Source: Kondoa malvinella
Lineage: Eukaryota > Basidiomycota > Agaricostilbomycetes > Agaricostilbales > Kondoaceae
Length of the DNA: 64,000 bases
Reading direction: 5' to 3'
Assembly: GCA_039545315.1 (NCBI GenBank)
Contig: BCIM01000001.1
Coordinates: 124,001 to 188,000, forward strand
In this document: piece by piece, positions 24,248 through 33,670 of the stretch
Layout: every line of letters starts with the position of its first letter
Numbering within the stretch: position 1 is the stretch's first letter
The notes under the pieces: model-generated
Database searches by the model: none
Told to the model about the DNA's origin: nothing
The model's input: only the letters and a program-made list of their open reading frames with translations
Made by a program: the position numbers and the translations under genes

Positions 24248-25623
24248 ATGAGCTACGAACAAGGCAAATTCACTGGCTATGCCGCACTCAATGTCGAGCA
24301 GGGCAAGGCACTTGACTTGGTGGAACACGAATACAGCCCAAAACAATGGAATGAACTTGATGTCGACATCAAGATTAGCGCTTGCGGTATGTTGGCAATG
24401 TTTCTGCAATCTCGTCTAGCTGACGTTGCGAATTTTTCAAGGGATATGCGGGTCGTGCATCCATACATTAACCAGCGGATGGGGAGCTACCAAGTACCCT
24501 TGTGTCGCCGGAGTAAGTTTTTCGATGCCAGTCGAACTTTGGATCGATTGACTCATATTTGACTGTTGTAGCACGAGGTAGTTGGCACTGTCGTAAAGGC
24601 TGGCTCAAAGTCTGGTCACAGCGTCGGATCTCGTGTTGGTGTTGGTGCTCAAAGTGGTTCCTGCTTGGAATGCGAATACTGTAAAAAGGATCTACCTCAG
24701 TACTGCGCAAAAGGCATGGTGGGCACCTACAATGGTAAATGGGAAGACGGAAGCACTTCAATGGGAGGCTACGCCGACTATATCAGATGCAGAGGTGCAT
24801 TCGCTGTCAAGATCCCTGAACAGCTCAGCGATGAGCAAGCTGCTCCCATGATGTGTGGTACGTGTACAGCATCTTCATTATCCCATCCCAATGCTCACAT
24901 CTATTCTAGCTGGCATAACCACCTACCACCCTTTGAAGCGATTCGGTGCTGGCCCAGGCAAGCGAGTTGGAATTGTAGGCATTGGCGGTCTAGGTTAGTG
25001 TCCCATCAGGGTTCCAAGCTACCGCTGACGCTCTGCGAAGGACATTATGCCTTACAATGGGCTAAGGCGATGGGTGCTGAAACTTTCGCCATTTCGCATT
25101 CCGACAGCAAGCGTGAGGACGCAAAGAAGATGGGCGCTGATGACTTCATCGTCGCCAAGGACATCAGCGAAGTCGTCACCAAGCATAGCAGGAGTTTCGA
25201 CTTGATTCTCATTACCGCTTTCGGCGAAGAAGTTCCAATGGACACCCTGTACCTTCCTCTGCTCAAGTGAGTCATGCTTGATCGCCTACATATTGATGCG
25301 CCTGACTCCTTTTATAGACCTGAGGGCACTGCATGTCTCGTCGCTCTTCCCGAAAGCAAGTTGCCAGCATACAAGCCAACTGCACTCATTGGAAAGGGTG
25401 TGAGCGTTGCCGGGTCGCTCATAGGAGGACCTGCAATGAGTGAGCTCCTCTCCTACAAGCACGTTGCCACGCTGACTATTTCACAGTCGCCGAGATGCTG
25501 CAGTTCGCCGTTGACCACAAAGTCCAATCTTGGGTCCAAACTCGCCCAATGTCTGAAGCCAGCCAAGCAGTCAAAGACATGCATGCTGGTAAAGCTCGTT
25601 ACCGTTTCGTCCTCAAGAACTAG
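24248..25623 (+). CDS. NADP-dependent alcohol dehydrogenase (ADH6/cinnamyl-type MDR)
   Basis: Zinc-dependent medium-chain dehydrogenase that should reduce aldehydes with NADPH in the cytosol. It has 354 residues; exons 24248-24386, 24442-24512, 24572-24857, 24910-24993, 25041-25266, 25318-25439, 25487-25623. ATG sits in a strong CCACC context. Visible: catalytic-zinc region ACGICGSCIHTLTSGW, GHEVVG, four structural-zinc cysteines CLECEYCKKDLPQYC, third catalytic ligand in PMMCAGITTY, and Rossmann motif GIGGLGHYA. The Asp that normally follows CGS in this family is Cys here. The last exon ends HAGKARYRFVLKN, as in yeast Adh6. Confidence 0.92.
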
Positions 25624-25750
25624 GCGACCAGATGTAGAATATGAAATTTATAGATGCTCGATTAGACATGAACTATTGTTACAATGCAAAGTATACAAAA
25701 CAATGAAGATGTAATAGACAGACTGTACAACCCAATAACCCAAGTCCCAT

Positions 25751-27147
25751 TCACAGCTCATCTTCTGAATGCTTGAAATCGCCATAAGTCCACTTTGTAC
25801 ACTCAAAGCATCCTTCCTCCTTTCTCGCCTTTGGTACATGACTCTTTCCCTTGTCCGGTTCCTTCCCACTCCCGCCCCAAGGCCACTTCCACCAGTTCGT
25901 AGAAGGTTTCGCATCCCAACCAGGTATCAAGACTTTCTCGATAATTTGACTGATGGGGTGCGTCCGGACGTCTACTGACCAGCCGAGTTCGCCTACTGTG
26001 TCGTAGAGGATTGTTTGACCGGAATGACAGCGTGACTCTAAGGCGAAACCGACTAGCCCGCAGGTGGATAGTGAGCCGGTGCATGCACCCCTTAATCAAG
26101 CATTAGCGAGTGTCTATACTCGACACAGAAGACAGCTCACTGAGGTATTGGATCTGCATTGTGATAGACGTGGGTGACTGCGCCGTATGTAGCTGGATCT
26201 TGACCTGGCGGAAGGGGTAGATGTAACCTTCTAGTCGGTAACAGATCACCGGGCGATTCGAACGTCACGCAAGGTACGCCAAAAGTATGGCTGAGGAAAG
26301 AAGCGAGGGCGCCACCTAGAGAATGGCCCGTCAACCAGATTTGACTGTTTGGATAAGCGCGAGTAATGTTGTTGTATAGATCGGTTGCGAGAGGGTAGTA
26401 GACTGATTTCTCGATCAAAGCGTCTTCAACGCAAGTTTCGTCGCACTTCCAATTACCGCTGTAGCAATCGCACACTGGAGACCAAGTCCAATCCACCCTT
26501 GCGCAACAACAGGAAAAGAGCAGATTGTCGTTGAGCTTGTCGTTGATTTGAGTTGATCCCCCTCCTCCCACTATGTAATTCGCGCTCGTCCCCTTGATAG
26601 AGACGACAATGGTGCTGTTGTCGGCCATAGCAAACACATGACCCCTTATCCCATCTTCTCGCCAACCAAAGGAATCGCTCAAGTTCCATCCACCATCAGT
26701 AAGGTTGTACCAATCCCCTTGACCGACATGAGTAGCATCTTCATAAGCATTCGCCGTCATTTTAGCCAAACCAGCCAACGTATCTACATCCGTCACATCT
26801 GGAGCATCTACTTCTACTTCGGTCCATTCCATAGGTATATAGTCTAAAGGGTGAGGTTGACCTCTTGATTGTCGAACGGAAGCTCGACGCGCTTGCATGT
26901 ATTCATTTGAGCCACCCACAGCTGAAGGCTTCCAGACTTTCTGCTTGATCGATCGTAATGATACTTCGGACAGAGGATATCGCTTTGGAGTAGACGTGGA
27001 AGGTTTGACGTGACCAGAGAGGATCAAAGGCGAAGCATCGTGTGAATGCGAGAAGGTCTTGATTTGTTGGTGTGAAGGGCTTATAAAGGGTATCTGAGCT
27101 GCTTCTAGTATTGGTATGACTGACAACAAGTAGCCCAAGCTTCTCAT
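25751..27147 (-). CDS. ATG15: ATG15-like autophagic body lipase
   Basis: Putative vacuolar phospholipase of the Atg15 family that degrades autophagic body membranes. Two exons (27147-26141, 26090-25751) encode 448 residues. The N-terminus MRSLGYLLSVIPILEAAQ is a signal-anchor-like hydrophobic helix. Lipase class-3 motif TGHSLGGALASFL holds the catalytic Ser. Before it come the family blocks FGWREDGIRGHVFA and CDETC, and after it VTHVYHNADPIPQGACTG, with the candidate acid and His in the C-terminal half. The tail ends WTYGDFKHSEDEL. The frame continues upstream only from TTG, so ATG at 27147 is taken as start. Confidence 0.93.
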
Positions 27148-27322
27148 GGCGCTCAAAAGGGGGTACCTCTCTGAAAGTGTGGCGGATGCGGAGCAACAGT
27201 CGAATGACGAGTCAAATGGATTGGTCTCTTGAGACTCCGCTTGACAGATACTATCACACAACACACCGTCCTGTGCTTGCAAAGCTAAAAGATTTCGACT
27301 CCCCTCGTTGACTTGCGCCCGG

Positions 27323-28311
27323 TCAATCCATCTCTCTCAAACGCAACCTAGCCTTCTCCTTTCCCCTCTCCCTCCAATCCAGATCAGCAACTCTAGCTCT
27401 CTCTTGCTCATCAACCAATCTCTCACTACCCAATCCCGCTCTAGGCGTAATCATGCTCAAACTCTTTGCGTGCAAACCAGAGTCTTCTATTCGTGCGACT
27501 TGGATTTGGTCATTCTGGACTAGATCGGTGATTGTACGACTTGCGGTGGATGATATAGTAGAAGAGCCGTAATAACTTCGACGGAGTTTCGCTCGATCTA
27601 GATAGGTCGTTCTACTCGTTGATTCGACTTGATCAGGAGCAGTAGGTTGAGGTAAAGCTACAGTACTAGTCTTTGATTTCTTCTTCTTCTTCATTGGTGG
27701 AGCGGTATCACCAGTAGGCTGACAAGATAAAGACAAGAGATTGCCTCCGTCTGATTCGAGCATGCATTCTTGACATGGTAGATCGTGGATATGCACTATG
27801 ATTGAAGTGCTGCCTATCTGAATACGGCTTTTACGAAAACACAAAAGGAATAAGACAAAGGCCAGGATAGGCAAAAATGAAACAAGGTCACTCGAGATGT
27901 AATAGTCGTCTTGGGGTGCTCGCTACTTTAGGTTGACTGAGTCGAATGCCCGTTCCTTCGTCTTGTCGTACGAGTATAGTACCGTGCGTTGAGCCCAAAT
28001 CGACAATGTTCCATGTATACTCTTCCCCGTCGAAATAGACTGATGCGTGGCTCTTGCTGACCATTAAATCCTTCTTTAATCGTATTCGAGCGTCAAAAGA
28101 TCTGTCGGTTCTCCTTTCCCTTGAGCCAAGCAGCAACAGCGGCGCCAGAGAGAACAAACCTATCTCGACCGATAGACACTGCAGCATCACCGCGGAGTAG
28201 CGCAACTCGCTTGATACCATCAAGGGAGGAATCAATCATGCCACAATCTGGTATAACAAGTCGACATTGCGCGTAGGATTCTGTTCGTCGGCGTTTGTTG
28301 GAAGAGTCCAT
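27323..28311 (-). CDS. FHA-domain protein, AGGF1-like
   Basis: Three exons (28311-28160, 28101-27927, 27817-27323) encode 273 residues. An FHA phosphothreonine-binding domain occupies roughly residues 20-130: VSIGRDRSFDARIRLKKD, VSKSHASVYF and WNIVDLGSTHGTILV carry the conserved Gly-Arg, Ser-His and Gly-Ser-Thr-His-Gly residues. Downstream is a KKKKKSKTS basic patch, then YLDRAKLRRSYYGSS and a Gly-containing helix ending RAGLGSE. This resembles the end of AGGF1-type proteins, where a G-patch follows FHA; here the G-patch is absent or degenerate. The second intron (109 nt) is longer than usual. Likely nuclear; the exact role is unknown. Confidence 0.75.
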
Positions 28312-28444
28312 TCGCGGTTTAGGTGCAAGCTGTTACAATAAATCTATCTACATCTATGCATGCGTGCTGTTGTCTCCTCCTCTCCCTATACCTTGTAGCT
28401 CGCAATAAATCACTTTAAACCCTCCCTCGACGTCATGAAGGAGA

Positions 28445-28847
28445 TCACCGCTTGAGTTGATCAAACTTGTCTCCAGTCGTATCTCGCAGCATCTTCAATT
28501 CGTCCCTACAATACCCAAGGCATTAGCCTTCTATTCTTCCCTGCATGCTCTTGTAACATAGGGAGAGATAAGAGAGGAAACGCACATCTGATGTTTCACC
28601 AGCGCTTCTTGACCCTGTCTCAATCTTTCGTTATGCATGATATAGATCCCATATAGACCTGTACGATACACATCAGCGACTCTCAATTGTATTACACCCG
28701 AAAAGCTGCTCACCCCAAGCTGAAGCGGCCACACAAGCTATTCGATACAAAATCAGCGATGGTGTGCAACCAGTATGAGGCAGGGAACGGACTGAGGACG
28801 ACTGACTTCTGCGCTAGGTCTGCTAGACGTGCTTGTGTTGGGTTCAT
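28445..28847 (-). CDS. small mitochondrial membrane protein, COX14-like
   Basis: Four exons (28847-28829, 28737-28714, 28658-28586, 28505-28445) encode 58 residues. One hydrophobic helix (CVAASAWGLYGIYIM) is followed by HNERLRQGQEAL and a charged C-terminal helix ending KFDQLKR. Size, single membrane helix and the Tyr-Gly-Xaa-Tyr pattern recall Cox14, an assembly factor coupling Cox1 synthesis to complex IV assembly. The exon 1-2 splice (phase 1, 91-nt intron) is the weakest part and the N-terminal residues could differ. The assignment is tentative. Confidence 0.5.
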
Positions 28848-29389
28848 CGTGTTAGGTTATCGGATCGATTGGATTCCGCTAAAGTTGCAATTTCTCGAGA
28901 CAGGCTACTTGTAATGTTGCTCGAGATGACGAGAAGCTCGCTTGGACGTGGATCTGAGTGATCGAGGACTGCGAAGGCTATTTCCTAAGCTCGACTGATG
29001 GTCTGTGGTCAAGATGAGGTGACGCATTCAAGTCGAGGCAATTATCGAGACACAGCACAGACAGAGAGAAGGGAAGCAAGTAGCACTAATCTATCCGAGG
29101 TAATACATTGCAGCACAAGCCTTCTGTCTGCTCAGCTACGGCATCATGCTGTATGCCGACGCACCTCTTCATCAGATCGAGTCTGAGACAGGCAAGCAAG
29201 ACATACGGAGACCGCGCTATATTCCAACATACCGATACTATAATCCTAGCGCAGCAGCTCTTTCACTGTACATGTCGGCGAATCCTTATCAGAACAAGTC
29301 TGAATAGGATTAAGCCAGAACGCACGGGTTAATAAAAGGTGGTTTCGCAGGTCCCGAGCTCTATTGAACAAATCAGTCTTTCTCCCTAT
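28848..29389. other. intergenic region, no gene seen
   Basis: About 540 bp upstream of the COX14-like gene and downstream of the U1C gene, both on the minus strand. Short open frames only. It presumably contains the COX14-like promoter and the U1C 3' UTR. Confidence 0.5.
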
Positions 29390-30269
29390 TCACAAGAATG
29401 AACGCACAGCCGTCTCGATAGGTGGTTTGCCCAAAAGTTGATTAGGTTCAGGCGGGACGAAATTGTTTCGACTACTTGGTGGTGGACCTGAGAATGGAGG
29501 TGGACCGCCAAAGTCGCCTGGTCTGTTGTCAAAACTCCTGAAATCAGCCAGAAGACTGAATCAAGGAGCAAATGACGGACGGTGGTCCAAATCCTGGGAA
29601 ACCTGGTGGTGGTCCTGTTTTATACTGAGCTTAGGCGAAAGAAGAGTGAAGAAATGGTATATACCTCCAAAGCCGCCTGGTGGTGGTCCTATAAGAACAA
29701 TCAGCATGAAGCAGAAAAAAGTGTAGGGACAGGCCAGTCTTACCTCCGAATCCTATTGGAGGTCCTCCCATTCCCATCCCCATTCCCATCGGTGGACCTG
29801 TTCACCGCTTTTCCTTTTAGCTGAAAGACAGCATAAAAGCAAAGGCAAACGAACGACCGCGCATATCTCCTCTTTCATACTGTTTAGTAATTTCATCAAT
29901 CAAATCTTGAGCTTTATCATGTCCCAGTCCTGTACAGCTTCAGCATATGCTAGAAGTGGAACGGGGGGCAGACCGGACCTGCATAGTAATCTTTCACGTT
30001 TGTGAGGTGATTCCTTCCTGCGTTGTGGGCTTTCCGGACTGCATATCGTTGATAGCGTCAGTTACAGAGTATAACATACGCAGACAGACAGACGGACCGG
30101 ATGAAGAGTCGTGCGTGAGAAAGACATCGCAGTAATCTGTTTGCGAAGTCCCTCAGCCCAGTGTCTGCGCTTCAAAGTAGAATTTGGACGAACCGCAATA
30201 GTATTTCCTGTGCATCGAGAAGATCCTGTTAGCATGCAACATGCATAAACCATTCGAGACTCACGGCAT
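29390..30269 (-). CDS. YHC1: U1 snRNP protein C (YHC1/SNRPC), 5' splice-site recognition
   Basis: U1-C stabilises base pairing of U1 snRNA with 5' splice sites. It has 144 residues in nine exons: 30269-30265, 30207-30194, 30136-30098, 30038-29979, 29929-29858, 29797-29744, 29688-29665, 29614-29581, 29522-29390. The N-terminal U1-type zinc finger is complete: MPKYYCDYCDVFLTHDSS, then VRKAHNAGRNHLTNVKDYY with its two His ligands. A helix (KAQDLIDEITKQYERG) and a Pro/Gly/Met-rich tail (GPPMGMGMGMGG, repeated PPPG) follow, ending LLGKPPIETAVRSFL. Exon 1 contributes only ATGCC and exon 2 only 14 nt. Its ATG lies 56 bp from the divergent LSM3 ATG. Confidence 0.95.
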
Positions 30270-30325
30270 CGTTGAGCAAGTGACGGTCGCTGTCTAACCC
30301 TTCGCTGTTGTCTACAAACGAGCAA
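30270..30325. promoter_or_regulatory. 56-bp divergent promoter, U1C / LSM3
   Basis: Only 56 bp separate the two start codons, so both promoters must overlap each other and probably extend into the opposite gene's first intron. No TATA box is visible. Confidence 0.7.
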
Positions 30326-30871
30326 ATGGCAGACGACGGAGGCGTACAAGAACCTGTACGCTCCTTGTTTCTCCCCCTCTATGATACAATCTGACGCTGC
30401 AAACAGTTTGATTTGGTTCGACTATCGCTCTCTGAACGAGTTTTCATCAAATTAAGAGGGGATAGAGAACTCGAGGGCGTATTGCACGTGCGTCTAGGCT
30501 CACCTCGCGTCTTCTATCAGACTAAAGTAACCGGTCTCAAAAGGCTTATGATGGGCATATGAACATGATTCTGGGCGATGTGGAAGAGACTATAACAGTC
30601 GTTGACGTGGATGAAATAACGCAGGCTCAATCATTAAGGGTCAGTTATGTCTGTCTGCATGAGCTAGGAGCTGACAAAAGTCGTACAGACGGTCAAGAGG
30701 AATTGTGAAATGCTGTTTGTGCGTCCTTCTCCTTATACAAGGGGTGTATGCTCAATTGCTTTGGCACAGGTACGAGGAGATGGAGTGTGAGTATTGTGAG
30801 GTGATCTCTCTGAATTAGACTGATTGGATTGGATTGACAGGGTCCTGCTTTCGCCTCCAAGTCGAGCGTAG
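30326..30871 (+). CDS. LSM3: LSM3, U6 snRNA-associated Sm-like protein
   Basis: Subunit of the Lsm2-8 ring (U6 snRNA, nucleus) and the Lsm1-7 ring (mRNA decay, cytoplasm). It has 94 residues in six exons: 30326-30355, 30407-30487, 30544-30639, 30689-30718, 30770-30786, 30841-30871. Sm1 motif [20 protein letters not shown] leads into [11 protein letters not shown]. Sm2 is MLFVRGDGVVLLSPP. The fifth exon is 17 nt and the first intron splits the protein after [10 protein letters not shown]. Length and both motifs match yeast and human Lsm3 along the entire protein. Confidence 0.96.
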
Positions 30872-31168
30872 CCTTCTGGTTGGCATCAAGGGTCAGATCA
30901 TTGTGATACCTTCCTAGAGAAGGGGGTGCCGCTACGTCCAGCAACAGGTGGACCTAGGTGGTCAAGGGCTTTGGATGCAGTGACCTGCGTTGAAGCAATC
31001 ATGAAGAACTCGCTTGACCCGGATTAGCATGGTTTGCGCGGTCAATTTAATGTATTACCAGTATTACGCACCATGTGGCATCACTACAGATCACTTCTAG
31101 CTACATTGCACCTCGCGAGGTTGACCATTGCCTTTCTTCCACCTACCACGACTCTGACTACATTAAAG

Positions 31169-31684
31169 ATGGCACACCAATACAAGAACATGACCTACTC
31201 GAAACCTACACAGCCAGCATTCATCAGAGATATGCTGTCAGGCAACAGCCGAGCTTCAAACGGCGGAAGAGAACCCATACCAGAACGACCTGTCGAGGAC
31301 GAATACGCGGATCCACCATCGGAAGAAGAAGGTGATGAAGCTCCTTTGGTTGTCCAAGTGCGCAAGAGGGATTTAAGCCAAGCTGAAGTCCAACGTGGTG
31401 CGTTCTATTCAGTCAAGATAGTCGAGTGTCGATTCAATGAAGCAGTGAGGGACGGCGAAAAGACACCTCCGCCTGAAGATAGGTCGAAAGGTATTGAACC
31501 CCAGCCAGAATTACCAGTTGCGGAAAGGGCGAACCCGACTGCGGGTGCGAGAATGACGAAAAGAAAGATTATCGTTACTGAAGGGGAAGAACGTGATCAA
31601 CCTGCTAAAAAGGTGAAAGAGAGCACAAAGGAAAAGAAGAAGAAGCAGAAAAAGCAGAAGGGGTTGCTGAGCTTTGAAGAATAG
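31169..31684 (+). CDS. DUF4604 protein (KIAA1143-like)
   Basis: Intronless, 171 residues. The N-terminus YSKPTQPAFIRDML, the acidic block PPSEEEGDEAPLVVQVRKRD with LSQAEV, and the C-terminal LLSFEE preceded by a Lys run match the conserved blocks of the DUF4604/KIAA1143 family. That family is small, nuclear-looking and of unknown function. ATG at 31169 has an AAAG context; the frame is open upstream but the family starts here. The absence of introns contrasts with the neighbours. Confidence 0.8.
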   Translation: MAHQYKNMTYSKPTQPAFIRDMLSGNSRASNGGREPIPERPVEDEYADPPSEEEGDEAPLVVQVRKRDLSQAEVQRGAFYSVKIVECRFNEAVRDGEKTPPPEDRSKGIEPQPELPVAERANPTAGARMTKRKIIVTEGEERDQPAKKVKESTKEKKKKQKKQKGLLSFEE

Positions 31685-32091
31685 TCGGTGAGTGTTTGCG
31701 ACCTGCGGGTCCAAAGGAGCTGATCGTTATCGATCGATAGGTCAATAGCATCTGCAGTAGATACTCTTCATAAGTCGGTGTGTGGTCTCTGTACGGAAGC
31801 AGGAACTCTCTCGCGGTGCTCTTTGGTATGCAACCTTCACCAAGGATGATCGAGTCTGATCCAGTCTCCTAGCATATGGCCTGGGCAAGTTAGAGAAGCA
31901 ATTCACGGTGGCTCTAACTGTCGGTCAACGTCAGCAATCCCTCATTGGAATTGCTCGGTTTGGTCTGCTCAAGATCGACAGCTCCCCTCCGGCGAAACGG
32001 CTCGAACGGTTCATTACAGTGGAATAGATGTACTTCGTCGAGTCGTATGGTGTGAATCTCAATCCGGTCAACGGAACACCTCTGAAAGAAC

Positions 32092-32406
32092 ATGCTTTTG
32101 CGCTTTCTCTTCTTCTATTCTGCTATACCCGTTCACACAAGTGCACGCCAAAGCTTACTCGTTTGGGCGATCCTCCTGTTACTCATATTCTATGTCTGGT
32201 TGGTTATGGAGTGGCTTCCTTCAGCATTGCAGCCGCCAGTATTCTGCTCCCACGTTTCTCTTCTCGTTTCCGGCACATATATCGTACCATCTCCCGTGGA
32301 TGTAGGTTGTGCTGTAGACGAACCAAAGAATTCTTCGGCTAATTGCAGCTTAGGCTGTTCTATTCGCACAGTCACAGTGGACCTTTGTATCCTCTCAGGG
32401 TATTGA
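32092..32406 (+). CDS. marginal ORF: possible small membrane or secreted Cys-containing protein
   Basis: A single open frame of 104 residues starting with a true ATG. It has a hydrophobic helix at about residues 24-40 (LLVWAILLLLIFYVWLVMEW), then a tail with five cysteines (PPVFC, DVGCAV, NCSLGC, DLCILS). There is no splice support, no homology I recognise, and the opposite strand is also open. It is kept only because the layout looks like a small exported protein. Confidence 0.2.
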   Translation: MLLRFLFFYSAIPVHTSARQSLLVWAILLLLIFYVWLVMEWLPSALQPPVFCSHVSLLVSGTYIVPSPVDVGCAVDEPKNSSANCSLGCSIRTVTVDLCILSGY

Positions 32407-32449
32407 CGGTGCACACTTGAAATCGATGGCTAGATAAGAGTGCAACGGT

Positions 32450-32690
32450 GAACGATGGACGGTATTCTCGATTGGCTTCGCTTCAGCATATAGCTAGAAG
32501 CCTGGGTACAAACTGAATGAATGAACGAATTTCTCGATTGGCATCGCTTCAAGCATATAGCGAGAAGCTTCGGTACAAGATCAGAATCCCGCCCCGGCCC
32601 AATCGAATGAACGATATTCTCGATTGGCATCGCTCCAAGCATATAGCGAGGNGCTTCGGTACAAGATCAGAATCCCGCCCCGGCCCAATC
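32450..32690. repeat. diverged tandem repeat, about 2.8 copies
   Basis: Three copies start near 32450, 32519 and 32605. The last two are about 86 bp and nearly identical; the first is shorter (about 66 bp) and more diverged. The core is ttctcgattggc-atcgctt-aagcatatagcgagaagc, with ttctcg and cgagaa able to pair. An N lies inside the third copy, so copy number may be collapsed. Confidence 0.85.
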
Positions 32691-33089
32691 ACAACCGATT
32701 CTACAGCATCCGTATACTTTGCAGTACCTAGCCGCAGGCGGCGCTGACGAGGTAGCATGACTCTGACTGGGGTTGTGCCCAGCTTGCANNTTCAGAGGAA
32801 CAGGGAAAACTTCCAGCTGTTAGAACTGGTAAAAAGACCTTGTGTAATGTTCCGATTGTGAAGNGCAAGGAACTCTACTGCTGTCTCTTTCTGCCCGTCG
32901 GACCATTACTCGAGAACAGCAGCAGCTGCTGTAGCCTGCAAACAGCAGTCAAGCTAACAACAAGCGAAAAGTTTGAGGCAAAATTTTCTCGAGTGATCCT
33001 CTTTCCGCAGTCGTCGAAAGCATGAGAGGAAACACCCGTCGCACGTAGCAGAGTTACTCAAGACGTCGTCAAAAGGCTGCCACTACCGC

Positions 33090-33280
33090 GAGCGAAATAT
33101 TTGGAACAAATTTTGGCGAGTCGGTAGTTGAAGTTGAAGTTCTTGAATTTCAATCAATTTTACTTTTGATCACTTACAAAAAATGATTTTCCATCTATAT
33201 ATGTTATTACAGACGTTTGCATTTTAGCATCGTCGAGGTCGAAATATTTCGTACTTATTCTTCGCCTTTTACTAAGGATA
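33090..33280. other. AT-rich island
   Basis: A stretch clearly richer in A and T than its surroundings, with poly-A/T tracts (caaaaaatgatttt). It contains a perfect 12-bp palindrome, cgaaatatttcg (33240-33251), and a second cgaaatattt near 33093. It could be promoter, replication-origin-like or matrix-attachment sequence. No coding support. Confidence 0.45.
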
Positions 33281-33670
33281 ACCATGTTGAGGCCTCACAA
33301 GACGATTGTCCCTATCTTTCACGCACGCAAGTGCTCCCGAAATTTTTGCTCTTTTGGCCCGGACTATCAGGCTTCTCATTGTCCTGCTGTTTGTCCTGTC
33401 CTCCCCATGCAATGTCTTCACACATCGTCAGGGTTGGATGGAGCATCGGCTTTCGCTGTGATCTGCGCTTGCTGCGGCAGACTCGGGCAGAGCTGGGTCA
33501 GTCAGCTTTGGCGGAATAAACTTGGTCGCTTCTCTTGTACTTCGCTGTCGCTATACTGCTGCCATAGCTCGTACCGTAGTACTAGATGCCAATCTAATCG
33601 ACTTTAATTTGAAACGAAAACAACACCGTGACTGCGCTTAACGACCACCTTTGAATACGCGTCAAATGGG

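Larger units (their letters stand above)
31685..33670. other. gene-poor, low-quality segment
   Basis: Nearly 2 kb without a convincing gene. It contains four ambiguous bases (32652, 32789-32790, 32864), a diverged tandem repeat, an AT-rich island, and one marginal open frame listed separately. The Ns imply difficult sequencing here. No tRNA or transposase motif was seen. Confidence 0.5.

Noticed and set aside
30693..30944. 83-codon minus-strand ORF
   Set aside because: Lies opposite the last LSM3 exons and introns; LSM3 is certain.
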